Positions 15,587 through 23,725 of a DNA stretch of 32,098 nt are shown piece after piece. The stretch covers positions 1 to 32,098 of the forward strand of contig CALXLA010000029.1 of NCBI GenBank assembly GCA_944389075.1. Reading direction: 5' to 3'. Origin of the DNA: an uncultured Spirochaetaceae bacterium (GTDB lineage: Bacteria > Spirochaetota > Spirochaetia > Sphaerochaetales > Sphaerochaetaceae). How positions within the stretch are numbered: position 1 is the stretch's first letter; each line of letters starts with the position of its first letter. The position numbers were made by a program, and so were the translations under genes. The notes beneath the pieces are model-generated. The model saw nothing but the letters and a program-made list of their open reading frames with translations, made no database searches and was not told the DNA's origin.

Positions 15587-16401
15587 CAGAATGCCGGTGA
15601 GAAACCTACAGCGCCAAAGCAGGCAAGTGCTTCATCTGTCTGAAGGAAATCAAGGAGGGCCTTTGCCTCTTCCTGATGTGCAGATGTATTAATCACAGCT
15701 GCAGGATAGATGACCTGGCCGCACATTTCGGCTGTCGCCTCATCAGCAGACTCAAGACCTGCACTGAAAGCATCGGTCGCATATACAATTCCACAGTCCA
15801 CACTGCCTTCAGCAACCTGTGTCGTGACTTCCTTCACATTCGAGCCATATGTCAGTACGCCTTTTGATGCAAGCTCAGCTTCTTCAAGGCCATAATATGC
15901 GAAGATCTTCTGCGTATACTGCCCGACAGGAACATCGCTGTTGCCGATTGCAAGGAAGACATTGCCTTCCGCAAGCATTGAGGCAAGATCATCAAAGCTC
16001 TCGATGCCGGCAGGATTACCTTCAGCTACAGCCAGAACGACCTTGTTCTCAAGAAGATCGAGCCTTGTTCCCTGAAGAACGAAGTCAAGCTTGTCAGGAT
16101 TCGCATCCGATGTGATATCAAGTTCATTCATCTGCTTGGGAGCTGCGGAGATGAAGAGATCACATGGAGCTCCTTCTTCTATCTGGGTCTTCAACGTTCC
16201 TGAAGAATCGAAGTTGAATACTATCGAGATATCAGGATTGGCAACCATGTAGATATTCCCGATTTCAGTAAGGGATTCCGTGAGGCTGGCAGCACCGAAT
16301 ACGATGAGCTCTGTCTTTCCTGAATCCTCCTGCGCAGCCTGTGCCATGAGCCCTGATGCTGCGAAAAGTAAAGCAAATGCAATGATTGCGATCTTCTTCA
16401 T
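15586..16401 (-). CDS. modA: molybdate-binding protein of the ABC importer
   Basis: Exported molybdate or tungstate receptor of 271 aa. The N-terminus KKIAIIAFALLFAASGLMAQAAQ is a signal peptide. The mature protein starts ELIVFGAASLTESLTEIG, the ModA motif for oxyanion binding by Ser and Ala backbone, and later VNFDSSGTLKTQIEEGAPCDLF (family SSG and GAPxDLF motifs; here preceded by FNF) and CGIVYATDAF. AGGAGG lies 6 nt before the ATG, 9 nt after the MogA stop, so it is translated strongly within the operon. Confidence 0.95.
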   Translation of the reverse strand: MKKIAIIAFALLFAASGLMAQAAQEDSGKTELIVFGAASLTESLTEIGNIYMVANPDISIVFNFDSSGTLKTQIEEGAPCDLFISAAPKQMNELDITSDANPDKLDFVLQGTRLDLLENKVVLAVAEGNPAGIESFDDLASMLAEGNVFLAIGNSDVPVGQYTQKIFAYYGLEEAELASKGVLTYGSNVKEVTTQVAEGSVDCGIVYATDAFSAGLESADEATAEMCGQVIYPAAVINTSAHQEEAKALLDFLQTDEALACFGAVGFSPAF

Positions 16402-16410
16402 AAATCCTCC

Positions 16411-16887
16411 TCAGCCATCTGCCTTCACGCCTTTGGCGATGGCAGATGCATGTCCTATGCAGTCAATGAATACGGAAGCTGACTCAACAGCACCACGGCA
16501 GCTTCCCGGGAGATTGACGACTGTACAGCTGCCAATCATCCCAGCAACACCTCTGGAAAGCATTGCATTTACAGTCTTCTCAAGGCTCTTCATGCGTATA
16601 GCCTCAGCGATACCAGGAAGCTCCTTATCAAGAAGAGGCTTTGTCGCCTCCGGAGTGACATCGCGCGGAGACACGCCTGTTCCGCCCGTTGTCAGAATAA
16701 GCTCATACTCTCCGGAAGATGCAGCCTCATTGATAGCCCGGGCTATCGCATCTTCCTCATCAGGGACAAGTGTCCTTGAACAGAGCCATCCGCGCTCGCT
16801 CAGGAAAGTCTCAAGCGCAGGACCGCTTCTGTCCTCCATCTCGCCCTGAAAGCATCTGTCAGATACGGTGATGATCATCGCCCTCAT
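16411..16887 (-). CDS. MogA/MoaB-family molybdopterin protein
   Basis: A molybdopterin adenylyltransferase-type protein of 158 aa, single-domain. ITVSDRCFQGEMEDRSGPAL at the start and LTTGGTGVSPRDVTPEAT in the middle are the family signatures, and NLPGSCRGAVES is the C-terminal loop. The family activates molybdopterin by adenylation before molybdenum insertion. MogA and MoaB are too close to separate by eye. It shares one base with the MoeA-like stop and precedes modA by 9 nt. Confidence 0.9.
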   Translation of the reverse strand: MRAMIITVSDRCFQGEMEDRSGPALETFLSERGWLCSRTLVPDEEDAIARAINEAASSGEYELILTTGGTGVSPRDVTPEATKPLLDKELPGIAEAIRMKSLEKTVNAMLSRGVAGMIGSCTVVNLPGSCRGAVESASVFIDCIGHASAIAKGVKADG

Positions 16888-17894
16888 CAGTTTCTCCCTT
16901 TCGTGTAATCAGGGAATGCTGGCCCGAGACCTCCGTTTCCGAAGCTGACAATAAGTTCCTTAGTCACCTCAATCCCTGCTTCGATATAAGGAAGGACAAG
17001 GTCGAAGACTGTGCGCTTCGCATACATGACACATCCAGGAAGCCCGACAATCGGCCGTCCATCAGGCAGATACGCCATCAGGAACATAGCACCTGGCAGA
17101 ACCGGGGAGCCATAGCTTACTATCCTTGCGCCTGATTCCCTGATTGCCGCTGGAGTCCTGTCATCAGGATCCACGCTCATGCCTCCTGTGCATATGATCA
17201 TCTCGGCATCAGAAGAGACGGCCCGTCCTATTGCTTCCACAATATGAGCTTTATCATCGTCGACAGTCTCATGGGACACCATCCCGGAGCCATAGTATGA
17301 AAGCTTTTCCTCAATAACAGGAGTGAATGTATCCTCAATCCTCTTCCTGAAGACCTCGGTACCTGTAGTCACTACGCTGTACCGTAACGATTTGTACTTT
17401 CTGACAGAGAATAAAGGCTTATCGCCTGCAGCTTTCCTTGCCTCATCAAGGACAGACTCCGCCATCACAAGGGGAATCACCCTCATCCCTGCAACCTTCG
17501 TATCCTTCTCGACAGGAAGACCTGCGAAAATAGTCGCAATGGAAATGCCTTCAACAGAATTGACCCTGTTCAGAGCTGCGACATCAGAGATGAAAAGACC
17601 TCTATGTTCAGCGACAAGCTCGATCTTTCCCTCCGACGCTTCGGTACGACGCAGGCCTTCTCCCTGAGTGATGTCCCCAAGAACCGCTGCTGCATCGTCT
17701 TCATGCAGCATCCCCTCAGGGCATTCATAGATGTAAATATGATCTTTCCCTATCCTCAGCAGCACAGGGATATCGTCTTCCGTGATTATATGTCCCTTGC
17801 GGAAAGCAGGACCTTTCCTGACACCTCTGACAATCTCAGTCACATCATGTGCCAGGACCATCCCTGCTGCATCTTCTGTTCTGATTTCCTTCAT
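16887..17894 (-). CDS. MoeA-like molybdopterin-binding protein
   Basis: A cytoplasmic protein of 335 aa with a MoCF-biosynthesis domain in its C-terminal half: SVVTTGTEVFRKR, IICTGGMSVDPDDRTPAAI, VLPGAMFLMAYL and IVGLPGCVMYAKRTVFDLVLP. The N-terminal part (VRGVRKGPAFRKGHIITEDDI) matches the shorter MoeA-like branch, not full-length MoeA, which has about 400 residues and extra domains. It may insert or sense molybdenum cofactor. It is the first gene of the molybdenum block and has no Shine-Dalgarno sequence. Its ATG lies inside an inverted repeat, 7 nt after a -10 element, so tight control at initiation is likely. Confidence 0.85.
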   Translation of the reverse strand: MKEIRTEDAAGMVLAHDVTEIVRGVRKGPAFRKGHIITEDDIPVLLRIGKDHIYIYECPEGMLHEDDAAAVLGDITQGEGLRRTEASEGKIELVAEHRGLFISDVAALNRVNSVEGISIATIFAGLPVEKDTKVAGMRVIPLVMAESVLDEARKAAGDKPLFSVRKYKSLRYSVVTTGTEVFRKRIEDTFTPVIEEKLSYYGSGMVSHETVDDDKAHIVEAIGRAVSSDAEMIICTGGMSVDPDDRTPAAIRESGARIVSYGSPVLPGAMFLMAYLPDGRPIVGLPGCVMYAKRTVFDLVLPYIEAGIEVTKELIVSFGNGGLGPAFPDYTKGRN

Positions 17895-17911
17895 ATAGTG
17901 AAGGATAAATC
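17883..17911 (-). promoter_or_regulatory. inverted repeat overlapping start codon and -10 of the molybdenum block
   Basis: TCCTTCA (17887-17893), five central bases, TGAAGGA (17899-17905): a perfect 7-bp inverted repeat, extended by GATT/AATC with a 2-nt bulge to 17883-17911. On the minus strand it reads TCCTTCA-CTATA-TGAAGGA, with the ATG (17892-17894) inside. It covers the predicted -10 and transcription start, so it could be an operator of a ModE-like repressor or an mRNA hairpin that hides the start codon. Confidence 0.6.
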
Positions 17912-17930
17912 ACGGAAACCCATTATTCAA
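17902..17930 (-). promoter_or_regulatory. predicted promoter of the MoeA-like gene, leaderless
   Basis: On the minus strand TTGAAT (17925-17930), 17-nt spacer, TATCCT (17902-17907), then 7 nt to ATG 17894. It overlaps the last codon of avtA, so the molybdenum genes can be transcribed separately from avtA. Confidence 0.5.
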
Positions 17931-19210
17931 GCAAAAACATAATGGGAATATTCCCTGTACTTCCTTCCGATTATCTCAAGCCCTTTCTCTGTAACATGAT
18001 CGGAACCAGAGTAGTTGAGTCTAAGGCATTTGTCATAATGCTCATGAGGATAGCGTCCGCTTCCGTTTCCGAAGAAGAAGTACTCCCCTGGCACTGTAAT
18101 CACCCCTTCTTTCATCAGAACCGAATAGAATTCAAGCGTAGGAATTTCAAGTGATGGGAGATAGAGCCATACGAAGATAGAGCCTTCAATCCTGTGGTAA
18201 TAGTAATCAGTACCATCGAGGCTTCTCCTTATACACTCTTCCATATGCTCGGCTTTCTTCTTATAGAAAGGCCGGACCTCTTCTCTTGCGAGGCGTACAA
18301 GCTCTCCTGTCCTGATGAGATTGTCTGCAAGAACAGGCCCCATTGAACCGGATGCAAGTGCCGCGATTGCATTCATACCTGAAAGAGCTGATGCAATCTC
18401 CTTAGATGCAATAACTATTCCCGTCCTGATTGATGGGAGCCCGATCTTCGAAAGGCTCATAGAGATTATGATGTTCTCATTCCATACAGGCTCCGCATTC
18501 TCCGCGAAGATGATATCTGGGAAAGGAAGGCCATAGGCGTTATCGACGATAAGAGGGATCGAATGCTTCTCGGCAAGCTCTGAGAGAATATGGATCTCAT
18601 CATCCGTAACAACATTGCCGGATGGATTGGTAGGACGGGAAAGCGCTATGGCACCTACATCATCATGCTCATCAAGGTATTTGCTGACAGCATCTGTATC
18701 AAGAGAATACTTGAAAGTCCTGTCATCGAAGTATGTGCATTTCGAAGGAACGGATACGAATATATCTTCCTCGATTCCCTGATCCCTGTATCCGATGTAC
18801 TCAGGCATCAGAGGTATGAGGATCTTTCTGAGACGTCCGGAGGCAGTTCCTCCGAACATATTGAAAAGATAGAACATCGCGCTCTGGCTGCCATTGGTGA
18901 CAGCGACATTCTCTTCCGTGATATCCCAGCCATATGTTGCATGGAAATAATCAGCGACTGTTTTCAGGAAGCCTACTCTTCCCTGCGGCGAATCATAATG
19001 CGCGATGACATCCTCGAATCTGTCACCATCAGAAAGAAGGGACTCAATCTCCCTCCTGTATGCTTTCTCAACCGCACTCACACGTGCAGGATTGCCTCCG
19101 CCAAGCGCGAGTGGCTCAACACCTGGCGGAAGAGGACGGGAAATATCATCCATGAGCTGAAGGATGCCTGAATGCGATGAAAGCTTTCTGCCGAAATCTG
19201 AGAATTCCAT
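17927..19210 (-). CDS. avtA: valine-pyruvate aminotransferase
   Basis: A PLP-dependent class I/II aminotransferase of 427 aa, the AvtA length, cytoplasmic. The start EFSDFGRKLSSHSGILQLMDD and PLALGGGNPARV are the AvtA signature. NGSQSAMFYLFN is the PLP phosphate region, SRPTNPSGNVV the Asn/Gly loop, VDNAYGLPFP the Asp and Tyr pair, and SMSLSKIGLPSIRTG holds the Schiff-base lysine; RLNYSGSD near the end carries the substrate Arg. It transfers amino groups between alanine/pyruvate and branched-chain 2-oxo acids. It has its own promoter 6 nt upstream and no Shine-Dalgarno sequence. It sits 32 nt before the molybdenum block without obvious functional link. Confidence 0.92.
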   Translation of the reverse strand: MEFSDFGRKLSSHSGILQLMDDISRPLPPGVEPLALGGGNPARVSAVEKAYRREIESLLSDGDRFEDVIAHYDSPQGRVGFLKTVADYFHATYGWDITEENVAVTNGSQSAMFYLFNMFGGTASGRLRKILIPLMPEYIGYRDQGIEEDIFVSVPSKCTYFDDRTFKYSLDTDAVSKYLDEHDDVGAIALSRPTNPSGNVVTDDEIHILSELAEKHSIPLIVDNAYGLPFPDIIFAENAEPVWNENIIISMSLSKIGLPSIRTGIVIASKEIASALSGMNAIAALASGSMGPVLADNLIRTGELVRLAREEVRPFYKKKAEHMEECIRRSLDGTDYYYHRIEGSIFVWLYLPSLEIPTLEFYSVLMKEGVITVPGEYFFFGNGSGRYPHEHYDKCLRLNYSGSDHVTEKGLEIIGRKYREYSHYVFA

Positions 19211-19216
19211 ATCGCT

Positions 19217-19245
19217 ATCATAAGAAGATAGGAATGTCTTGTTAA
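19217..19245 (-). promoter_or_regulatory. predicted promoter of avtA, leaderless
   Basis: On the minus strand TTAACA (19240-19245), 17-nt spacer, TATGAT (19217-19222), then 6 nt to ATG 19210. Both boxes match consensus at five of six positions. This is the clearest leaderless promoter in the window. Confidence 0.7.
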
Positions 19246-19261
19246 TGGCAGAAAGGCCATA

Positions 19262-20341
19262 TCAGTTAAGATAGTTCACATCCTGCACCATAGGAATCTT
19301 TATTGTCTCAAATGTACTTTCTCCCATTTCCTCAAGCAGCTTAGGCACATCTATGGCGGATATCCTCCTGTCTGAGAATGGCGAGAAATAGTATATCTTC
19401 GAATCAAGGCACATGACTGTGGTGCAGAGAGTCATCTCATACTGCTCATGATCTGGTGATTCCTTGAGCATCCCATCAGGGATGGTGACAGGTGCGAATG
19501 CATTGAACATCCTTGTCACTCCATCGATCTCATCCGTTCCTTTAGGAGTGAATTCCTTGACGAATGCCATGCGGACAAAGCGTGATGGGGACGAATAACT
19601 GCCGGGAAGTCCGAAAAGGCCTCCTGTCCCTTGCCCGAATGGGGTGAAATTCATTCCTGCGATATCACGAGGAGGAGTGTCGAGATTCGAAATCGCCACG
19701 TAACCTTTGAGGTTTGTAAGATGCCACTGATAACCGGGAGCATTGGCCAGAACGCCGATGGTATTCCTGTAGACCTTTATGCCATCTTCCTCAGGTTCTA
19801 CTACTATGGCCTCGCCTGTCGCATCAGAGAGGATATAATGGCACATCATCTCAGAACCCATGATCAGCTCATCGGTGAGATTCATCGACTTGACAGCATC
19901 CTCAACCTCATCAACAGATGCACATGTCCCAAGGATATAGGTCAGGAAGAATGCAGGATGGACATCTGTCTGTCCTTCTCCCTGCTGCGTTTCGTAGTAT
20001 GCATATCCAGGGAAGTTCAGAAGACATCCGGCAAGTCCTTTCTCATTCATTCCATCTACCATTATAGGAGATGGGAAGCCTAAGATCGCCATGCCTACAT
20101 AGCCATATTCAGCTTCAGCAGTCTTTGTACCCTCAAGATCCAGGGCGATGTCATAGCCTTCATTCACCACGGCAATGGCATTCTGCTCAAGCTTTCCGAA
20201 AAAATCATATGTACGTCCAAGATAATGGATGGAGCCATCCTCGGTTTCCCAGGAGAATGACGTACAATTTCCGATAGGTGCAGCAGCGAATACAGCTGCG
20301 GAGGCAAGAATCAATATCATTGCCAAAGCGCTTTTCCTCAT
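19262..20341 (-). CDS. exported linear amide C-N hydrolase (choloylglycine hydrolase family)
   Basis: An Ntn-hydrolase of 359 aa. I choose ATG 20341 (MRKSALAMILILASAAVFA) because GGAGG lies 7 nt upstream. A signal peptide directs it to the periplasm. The nucleophile is the Cys in APIGNCTSFSW; about five residues between the signal cleavage site and Cys must be removed, as known for penicillin V acylases. GRTYDF carries the Arg and Asp, NAPGYQWHLTNL the Asn, and SPSRFVRMAF the Arg of the family. The family cleaves conjugated bile salts, penicillin V or N-acyl amino acids; which one is unclear. It is divergent from two NSS amino-acid symporters, which could take up the amino acid or taurine released. 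Confidence 0.88.
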   Translation of the reverse strand: MRKSALAMILILASAAVFAAAPIGNCTSFSWETEDGSIHYLGRTYDFFGKLEQNAIAVVNEGYDIALDLEGTKTAEAEYGYVGMAILGFPSPIMVDGMNEKGLAGCLLNFPGYAYYETQQGEGQTDVHPAFFLTYILGTCASVDEVEDAVKSMNLTDELIMGSEMMCHYILSDATGEAIVVEPEEDGIKVYRNTIGVLANAPGYQWHLTNLKGYVAISNLDTPPRDIAGMNFTPFGQGTGGLFGLPGSYSSPSRFVRMAFVKEFTPKGTDEIDGVTRMFNAFAPVTIPDGMLKESPDHEQYEMTLCTTVMCLDSKIYYFSPFSDRRISAIDVPKLLEEMGESTFETIKIPMVQDVNYLN

Positions 20342-20406
20342 AGAAGCCTCCACTATAAGGATACTACCGGAAATGCATCATGGCCATATAATCCGTGAAA
20401 AGGCTG

Positions 20407-20435
20407 TTGCTGAGAGGTATCCAAAGACTTAGAAT
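20407..20435 (+). promoter_or_regulatory. predicted promoter of NSS transporter 1, leaderless
   Basis: TTGCTG (20407-20412), 17-nt spacer, TAGAAT (20430-20435), 7 nt to ATG 20443. It shares TTGCTG with the ATPase promoter and TAGAATCG with NSS transporter 2. Confidence 0.65.
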
Positions 20436-20442
20436 CGAATGC

Positions 20443-21819
20443 ATGGCTGAAAGAGAAACTCTCGCATCGCGTCTTGGCTTCATCCTCCTTTCCGCAGGAT
20501 GCGCCATAGGCCTCGGAAATGTCTGGCGCTTTCCGTACATAACAGGAGCTTATGGCGGAGCTGCCTTCGTACTTATCTATCTTATATTCCTCGTCATCAT
20601 AGGAATGCCTGTAATGGTCATGGAATTCTCATTGGGAAGGGCCTCGGGAAAGAATATCTCGCTTGCATTGCGGACACTTGAACCGAAGGGTACGAAATGG
20701 CATCTGTATGGACCAATAGCCATTGCCGGGAACTATCTACTGATGATGTTCTATACATGCATAACGGGCTGGCTTATCTATTACTTCTTCGCATCACTTC
20801 AGGGAAGGCTTTCGAATCTCGATGCGGATTCATCGGCGGCATTCTTCTCAGCATTGCAGTCAGAACCCATGACGATGTTCATCTGGACAGCAGTATCCAT
20901 AATCATCGCATTCCTGATCTGCCTCGGAGGCCTCCAGAAAGGCGTTGAGAAAGCATCGAAGATCATGATGATCTGCCTTATCGTCCTCATGGTGGTCCTT
21001 GCATTGAATTCGATACTCCTCCCGGGAGGCAGCGAAGGGCTGAAGTTCTATCTTGTCCCCGACTTTGGCAGAGCCATGGAAGCAGGACTGTCCGAAGTCA
21101 TATTCGCAGCTATGAGCCAGGCGTTCTTCACGCTCAGCATCGGAATGGGTGGAATGACGATCTTCGGCTCATACATCGGAAAGGATCAGTCTCTCACCGG
21201 AGAATCAGCGAGGATCATCGCTCTTGATACATCTGTCGCGCTGATGGCGGGTCTCATCATCTTCCCTGCATGCTTCGCATATGGTGTCAATCCAGGCTCC
21301 GGGCCCGGGCTTCTGTTCGTGACGCTTCCGAATGTCTTCGCGAAAATGTCTGGCGGAAGGATCTGGGGTTCCCTGTTCTTCCTCTTCATGACATTCGCGG
21401 CAATGACAACGCTGATAGCCGTATTCGAAAACATAATCGCATACTGGATGGACAATCATGGATGGTCAAGGAAGAAGGCCGTAGCTGTGAACATGCCCCT
21501 TATTATAGTCCTTGCGATTCCCTGCATCCTCGGCTTCAATCTGCTCTCGTCATTCCAGCCGCTTGGTGCTGGCACAGGAGTCCTTGATCTCGAGGATTTC
21601 CTGATCTCATCGACCATAATGCCGCTTGGCTCCCTTCTCTTCGTGATATTCTGCTCTCACAGATGCGGCTGGGGCTGGAAGAACTTCATAAAGGAAGCTG
21701 ATGAGGGCAAAGGCGTGAAGTTCCCTTCCTGGCTGCGGGTCTATGTCAGATGGATACTTCCTATCGTAATCATCGCGATATTCGCTAAAGGCTACTGGGA
21801 CATATTCTCAAAGCTTTAG
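20443..21819 (+). CDS. neurotransmitter:sodium symporter (NSS) family transporter 1
   Basis: Na+-coupled symporter of the LeuT fold, 458 aa, inner membrane, about eleven or twelve segments. I choose ATG 20443 (MAERETLASRLGFILLSAGC), which aligns exactly with its tandem copy; a longer reading from 20395 lies across the promoter. GCAIGLGNVWRFPY is the NSS TM1 signature with the sodium-site Gly and Asn, followed by YGGAAFVLIYLIFL and VMVMEFSLGR. SQAFFTLSIGMGGMTIFGSY is TM6, and FAAMTTLIAVFEN is TM8. Substrates of bacterial NSS are amino acids or related amines. About three quarters of its residues look identical to copy 2. Confidence 0.93.
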   Translation: MAERETLASRLGFILLSAGCAIGLGNVWRFPYITGAYGGAAFVLIYLIFLVIIGMPVMVMEFSLGRASGKNISLALRTLEPKGTKWHLYGPIAIAGNYLLMMFYTCITGWLIYYFFASLQGRLSNLDADSSAAFFSALQSEPMTMFIWTAVSIIIAFLICLGGLQKGVEKASKIMMICLIVLMVVLALNSILLPGGSEGLKFYLVPDFGRAMEAGLSEVIFAAMSQAFFTLSIGMGGMTIFGSYIGKDQSLTGESARIIALDTSVALMAGLIIFPACFAYGVNPGSGPGLLFVTLPNVFAKMSGGRIWGSLFFLFMTFAAMTTLIAVFENIIAYWMDNHGWSRKKAVAVNMPLIIVLAIPCILGFNLLSSFQPLGAGTGVLDLEDFLISSTIMPLGSLLFVIFCSHRCGWGWKNFIKEADEGKGVKFPSWLRVYVRWILPIVIIAIFAKGYWDIFSKL

Positions 21820-21822
21820 AGA

Positions 21823-21851
21823 TTCCACAATCGCGATACTGATGATAGAAT
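21823..21851 (+). promoter_or_regulatory. predicted promoter of NSS transporter 2, leaderless
   Basis: TTCCAC (21823-21828, weak -35), 17-nt spacer, TAGAAT (21846-21851), 7 nt to ATG 21859. The gene could also be read through from copy 1, 39 nt upstream, but then it lacks a ribosome site. Confidence 0.5.
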
Positions 21852-21858
21852 CGCCATT

Positions 21859-23223
21859 ATGAAAGAGAGAGAAACACTTGCATCCCGGCTTGGTTTCATC
21901 CTGCTCTCTGCCGGGTGTGCAATCGGACTGGGGAATGTATGGAGATTCCCATACATAACAGGTCAGTACGGAGGCGCGGCTTTCGTGCTGATTTATCTTA
22001 TCTTCCTTGTCATGGTCGGTCTTCCTGTAATGGTGATGGAGTTCGCTATAGGCAGGGCATCAAGGCAGAACATAACGCTTGCGCTCAGCACCCTTGAGAA
22101 GAAGGGCACGAAATGGCATCTCTATGGCCCAGTCGCTGCAGCAGGCAACTATATCCTGATGGCATACTACACAGTCGTGACAGGCTGGCTCATCTACTAC
22201 TTCTTCGCAATGCTCACCGGAAACATAGACAGCAATAACATATCAGCTGAATTCGCGGGACTCAGAAGCGATACGGCCATGCAGGTCATATGCACATCAG
22301 CTGCAATCATCATCGGTTTCGCGATCTGCCTAGGAGGCCTGAGGAAAAGCGTCGAGAAATCATCAAAGATCATGATGGGCTGTCTCATCGTGCTCATTGT
22401 AATACTTGCGATAAACTCGATAATCATCCCTGAAGGCGGAAAGGGACTCAGGTTCTATCTCGTTCCTGACTTCGGAAAGATGATCGAATCAGGCTTCTCG
22501 ACAACTGTATTCGCGGCCATGAGCCAGGCATTCTTCACCCTTGGTCTCGGAATCGGAAGCATGGAGATATTCGGTTCCTATATCGGCAAGGAACAGTCCC
22601 TTCTCGGCGAATCCGTGAGGATAATAACCCTTGATACATTCGTAGCACTCTTCTCCGGACTGATCATCTTCCCTGCATGCTTTGCCTATGATATAAATCC
22701 GGGAGCAGGCCCCGGCCTTATATTCGAAACACTTCCAGCAGTCTTCGCGAAGATGGCAGGCGGCAGGATCTGGGGTGCCCTGTTCTTCCTCTTCATGACA
22801 TTTGCGGCAATGACAACGCTTGTGGCTGTGTTCGAGAACATACTCTCATTCTGGATGGACAGAGGATGGTCAAGGAAGAAAGCCGTAGCTCTCAATCTTC
22901 CTCTAGTCATCCTCCTGTCGCTTCCATGCATACTCGGCTACAGCATATTCACATCATTCCAGCCGCTGGGGCCAGGGACTTCCGTCCTCGACATAGAAGA
23001 CTTCCTGATCTCATCGACAATCACGCCGCTCGGCTCAACGATACTTGTGCTGTTCTGCGCTCATCGTTATGGCTGGAGCTGGGACAGCTTCAAGAAGGAA
23101 GCGGATGAAGGAAAAGGACTGAAGATCCCGTCATGGATGAAAATCTATGTGAAGTACATCCTTCCGGCAGTAATCATCGCGATCTTCATCAAAGGCTACT
23201 GGGATATCTTCTCAAAGCTCTAG
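21859..23223 (+). CDS. neurotransmitter:sodium symporter (NSS) family transporter 2
   Basis: A tandem paralogue of the previous gene, 454 aa with the same topology: CAIGLGNVWRFPY in TM1, YGGAAFVLIYLIFLV, SQAFFTLGLGIGSMEIFGSY in TM6 and FAAMTTLVAVFEN in TM8, ending GYWDIFSKL in both. Differences cluster in loops (for example the extracellular segment after YYFFAML) and in TM6 (LGIGSME versus IGMGGMT), so substrate preference may differ. The last 12 nt overlap the convergent UPF0303 gene. The pair arose by duplication, and both copies remain intact. Confidence 0.93.
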   Translation: MKERETLASRLGFILLSAGCAIGLGNVWRFPYITGQYGGAAFVLIYLIFLVMVGLPVMVMEFAIGRASRQNITLALSTLEKKGTKWHLYGPVAAAGNYILMAYYTVVTGWLIYYFFAMLTGNIDSNNISAEFAGLRSDTAMQVICTSAAIIIGFAICLGGLRKSVEKSSKIMMGCLIVLIVILAINSIIIPEGGKGLRFYLVPDFGKMIESGFSTTVFAAMSQAFFTLGLGIGSMEIFGSYIGKEQSLLGESVRIITLDTFVALFSGLIIFPACFAYDINPGAGPGLIFETLPAVFAKMAGGRIWGALFFLFMTFAAMTTLVAVFENILSFWMDRGWSRKKAVALNLPLVILLSLPCILGYSIFTSFQPLGPGTSVLDIEDFLISSTITPLGSTILVLFCAHRYGWSWDSFKKEADEGKGLKIPSWMKIYVKYILPAVIIAIFIKGYWDIFSKL

Positions 23224-23673
23224 GTCTTTCCTTATTGAATCGACAACAAGCTGATGGTCTTCCTCGCCTTTCATTCCAGAGACAGTTATGCTTCCGATGC
23301 ATAACCCGGATGAAAGGAGAATCGGGAAAGAACCTCCGGAAATCCCATAATCATGGTAATTAAGCCCCTGCTCTTCCAGAGAGCGGGGGTCTTTCTCTGC
23401 CCTTGCCGACACTCTCAGGGAACTCTGTCCGTATTGCTCTGCAAGACGTGCCTTCTTCTCTGCCCATATCGTATTGTTGCGGGATGCGGTACCTGTCGAT
23501 GATGAATAGAGGACAAAGCCATTCACCCTTGCGAGTATGTAGATGCTCTTCCTGTTCTCAAGTGCCCATTCCCTGATGGACGTGCAGATCCTGTTGATGA
23601 CCTCAACGCTCCAGTCATCTCTTCTGATTGTCATTTCCTGTTCTTCCACAGGGATGTTTCCTACGATTTCCAT
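23212..23673 (-). CDS. UPF0303/HbpS-like (DUF336) protein
   Basis: A small cytoplasmic protein of 153 aa in the UPF0303 branch of the GlcG/HbpS fold (PF03928). Recognition rests on WAEKKARLAEQYGQSSL, GISGGSFPILL near residue 115, and the C-terminal SITVSGMKGEEDHQLVVDSI, all conserved in the family. The role is unsettled; some relatives bind haem or have been called haem-degrading, but nothing here proves that. No Shine-Dalgarno sequence; TATATT lies 7 nt before the ATG. It is convergent with and overlaps NSS 2 by 12 nt, and is divergent from the ADP-ribosylglycohydrolase. Confidence 0.85.
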   Translation of the reverse strand: MEIVGNIPVEEQEMTIRRDDWSVEVINRICTSIREWALENRKSIYILARVNGFVLYSSSTGTASRNNTIWAEKKARLAEQYGQSSLRVSARAEKDPRSLEEQGLNYHDYGISGGSFPILLSSGLCIGSITVSGMKGEEDHQLVVDSIRKDLEL

Positions 23674-23680
23674 ACAGAAG

Positions 23681-23719
23681 AATATAACACAGCGAAAGAC
23701 GCCTGCGTCATGATATATT
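23681..23719. promoter_or_regulatory. divergent -10 elements for UPF0303 and ADP-ribosylglycohydrolase
   Basis: Minus-strand TATATT (23681-23686) lies 7 nt before ATG 23673, and plus-strand TATATT (23714-23719) lies 6 nt before ATG 23726. No good -35 is visible for either. A GACGC-CT-GCGTC inverted repeat (23699-23710) sits between them and might serve a shared regulator. Confidence 0.4.
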
Positions 23720-23725
23720 ATCGAT

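Noticed and set aside
19243-19260. ATGGC/GCCAT hairpin after the amidase gene as a terminator
   Set aside because: The stem is only 5 bp with no T-run on the minus strand, and it overlaps the upstream edge of the avtA promoter.
20395-20442. Longer N-terminus for NSS transporter 1
   Set aside because: The extra 16 residues are not seen in the tandem copy and lie across a good promoter.
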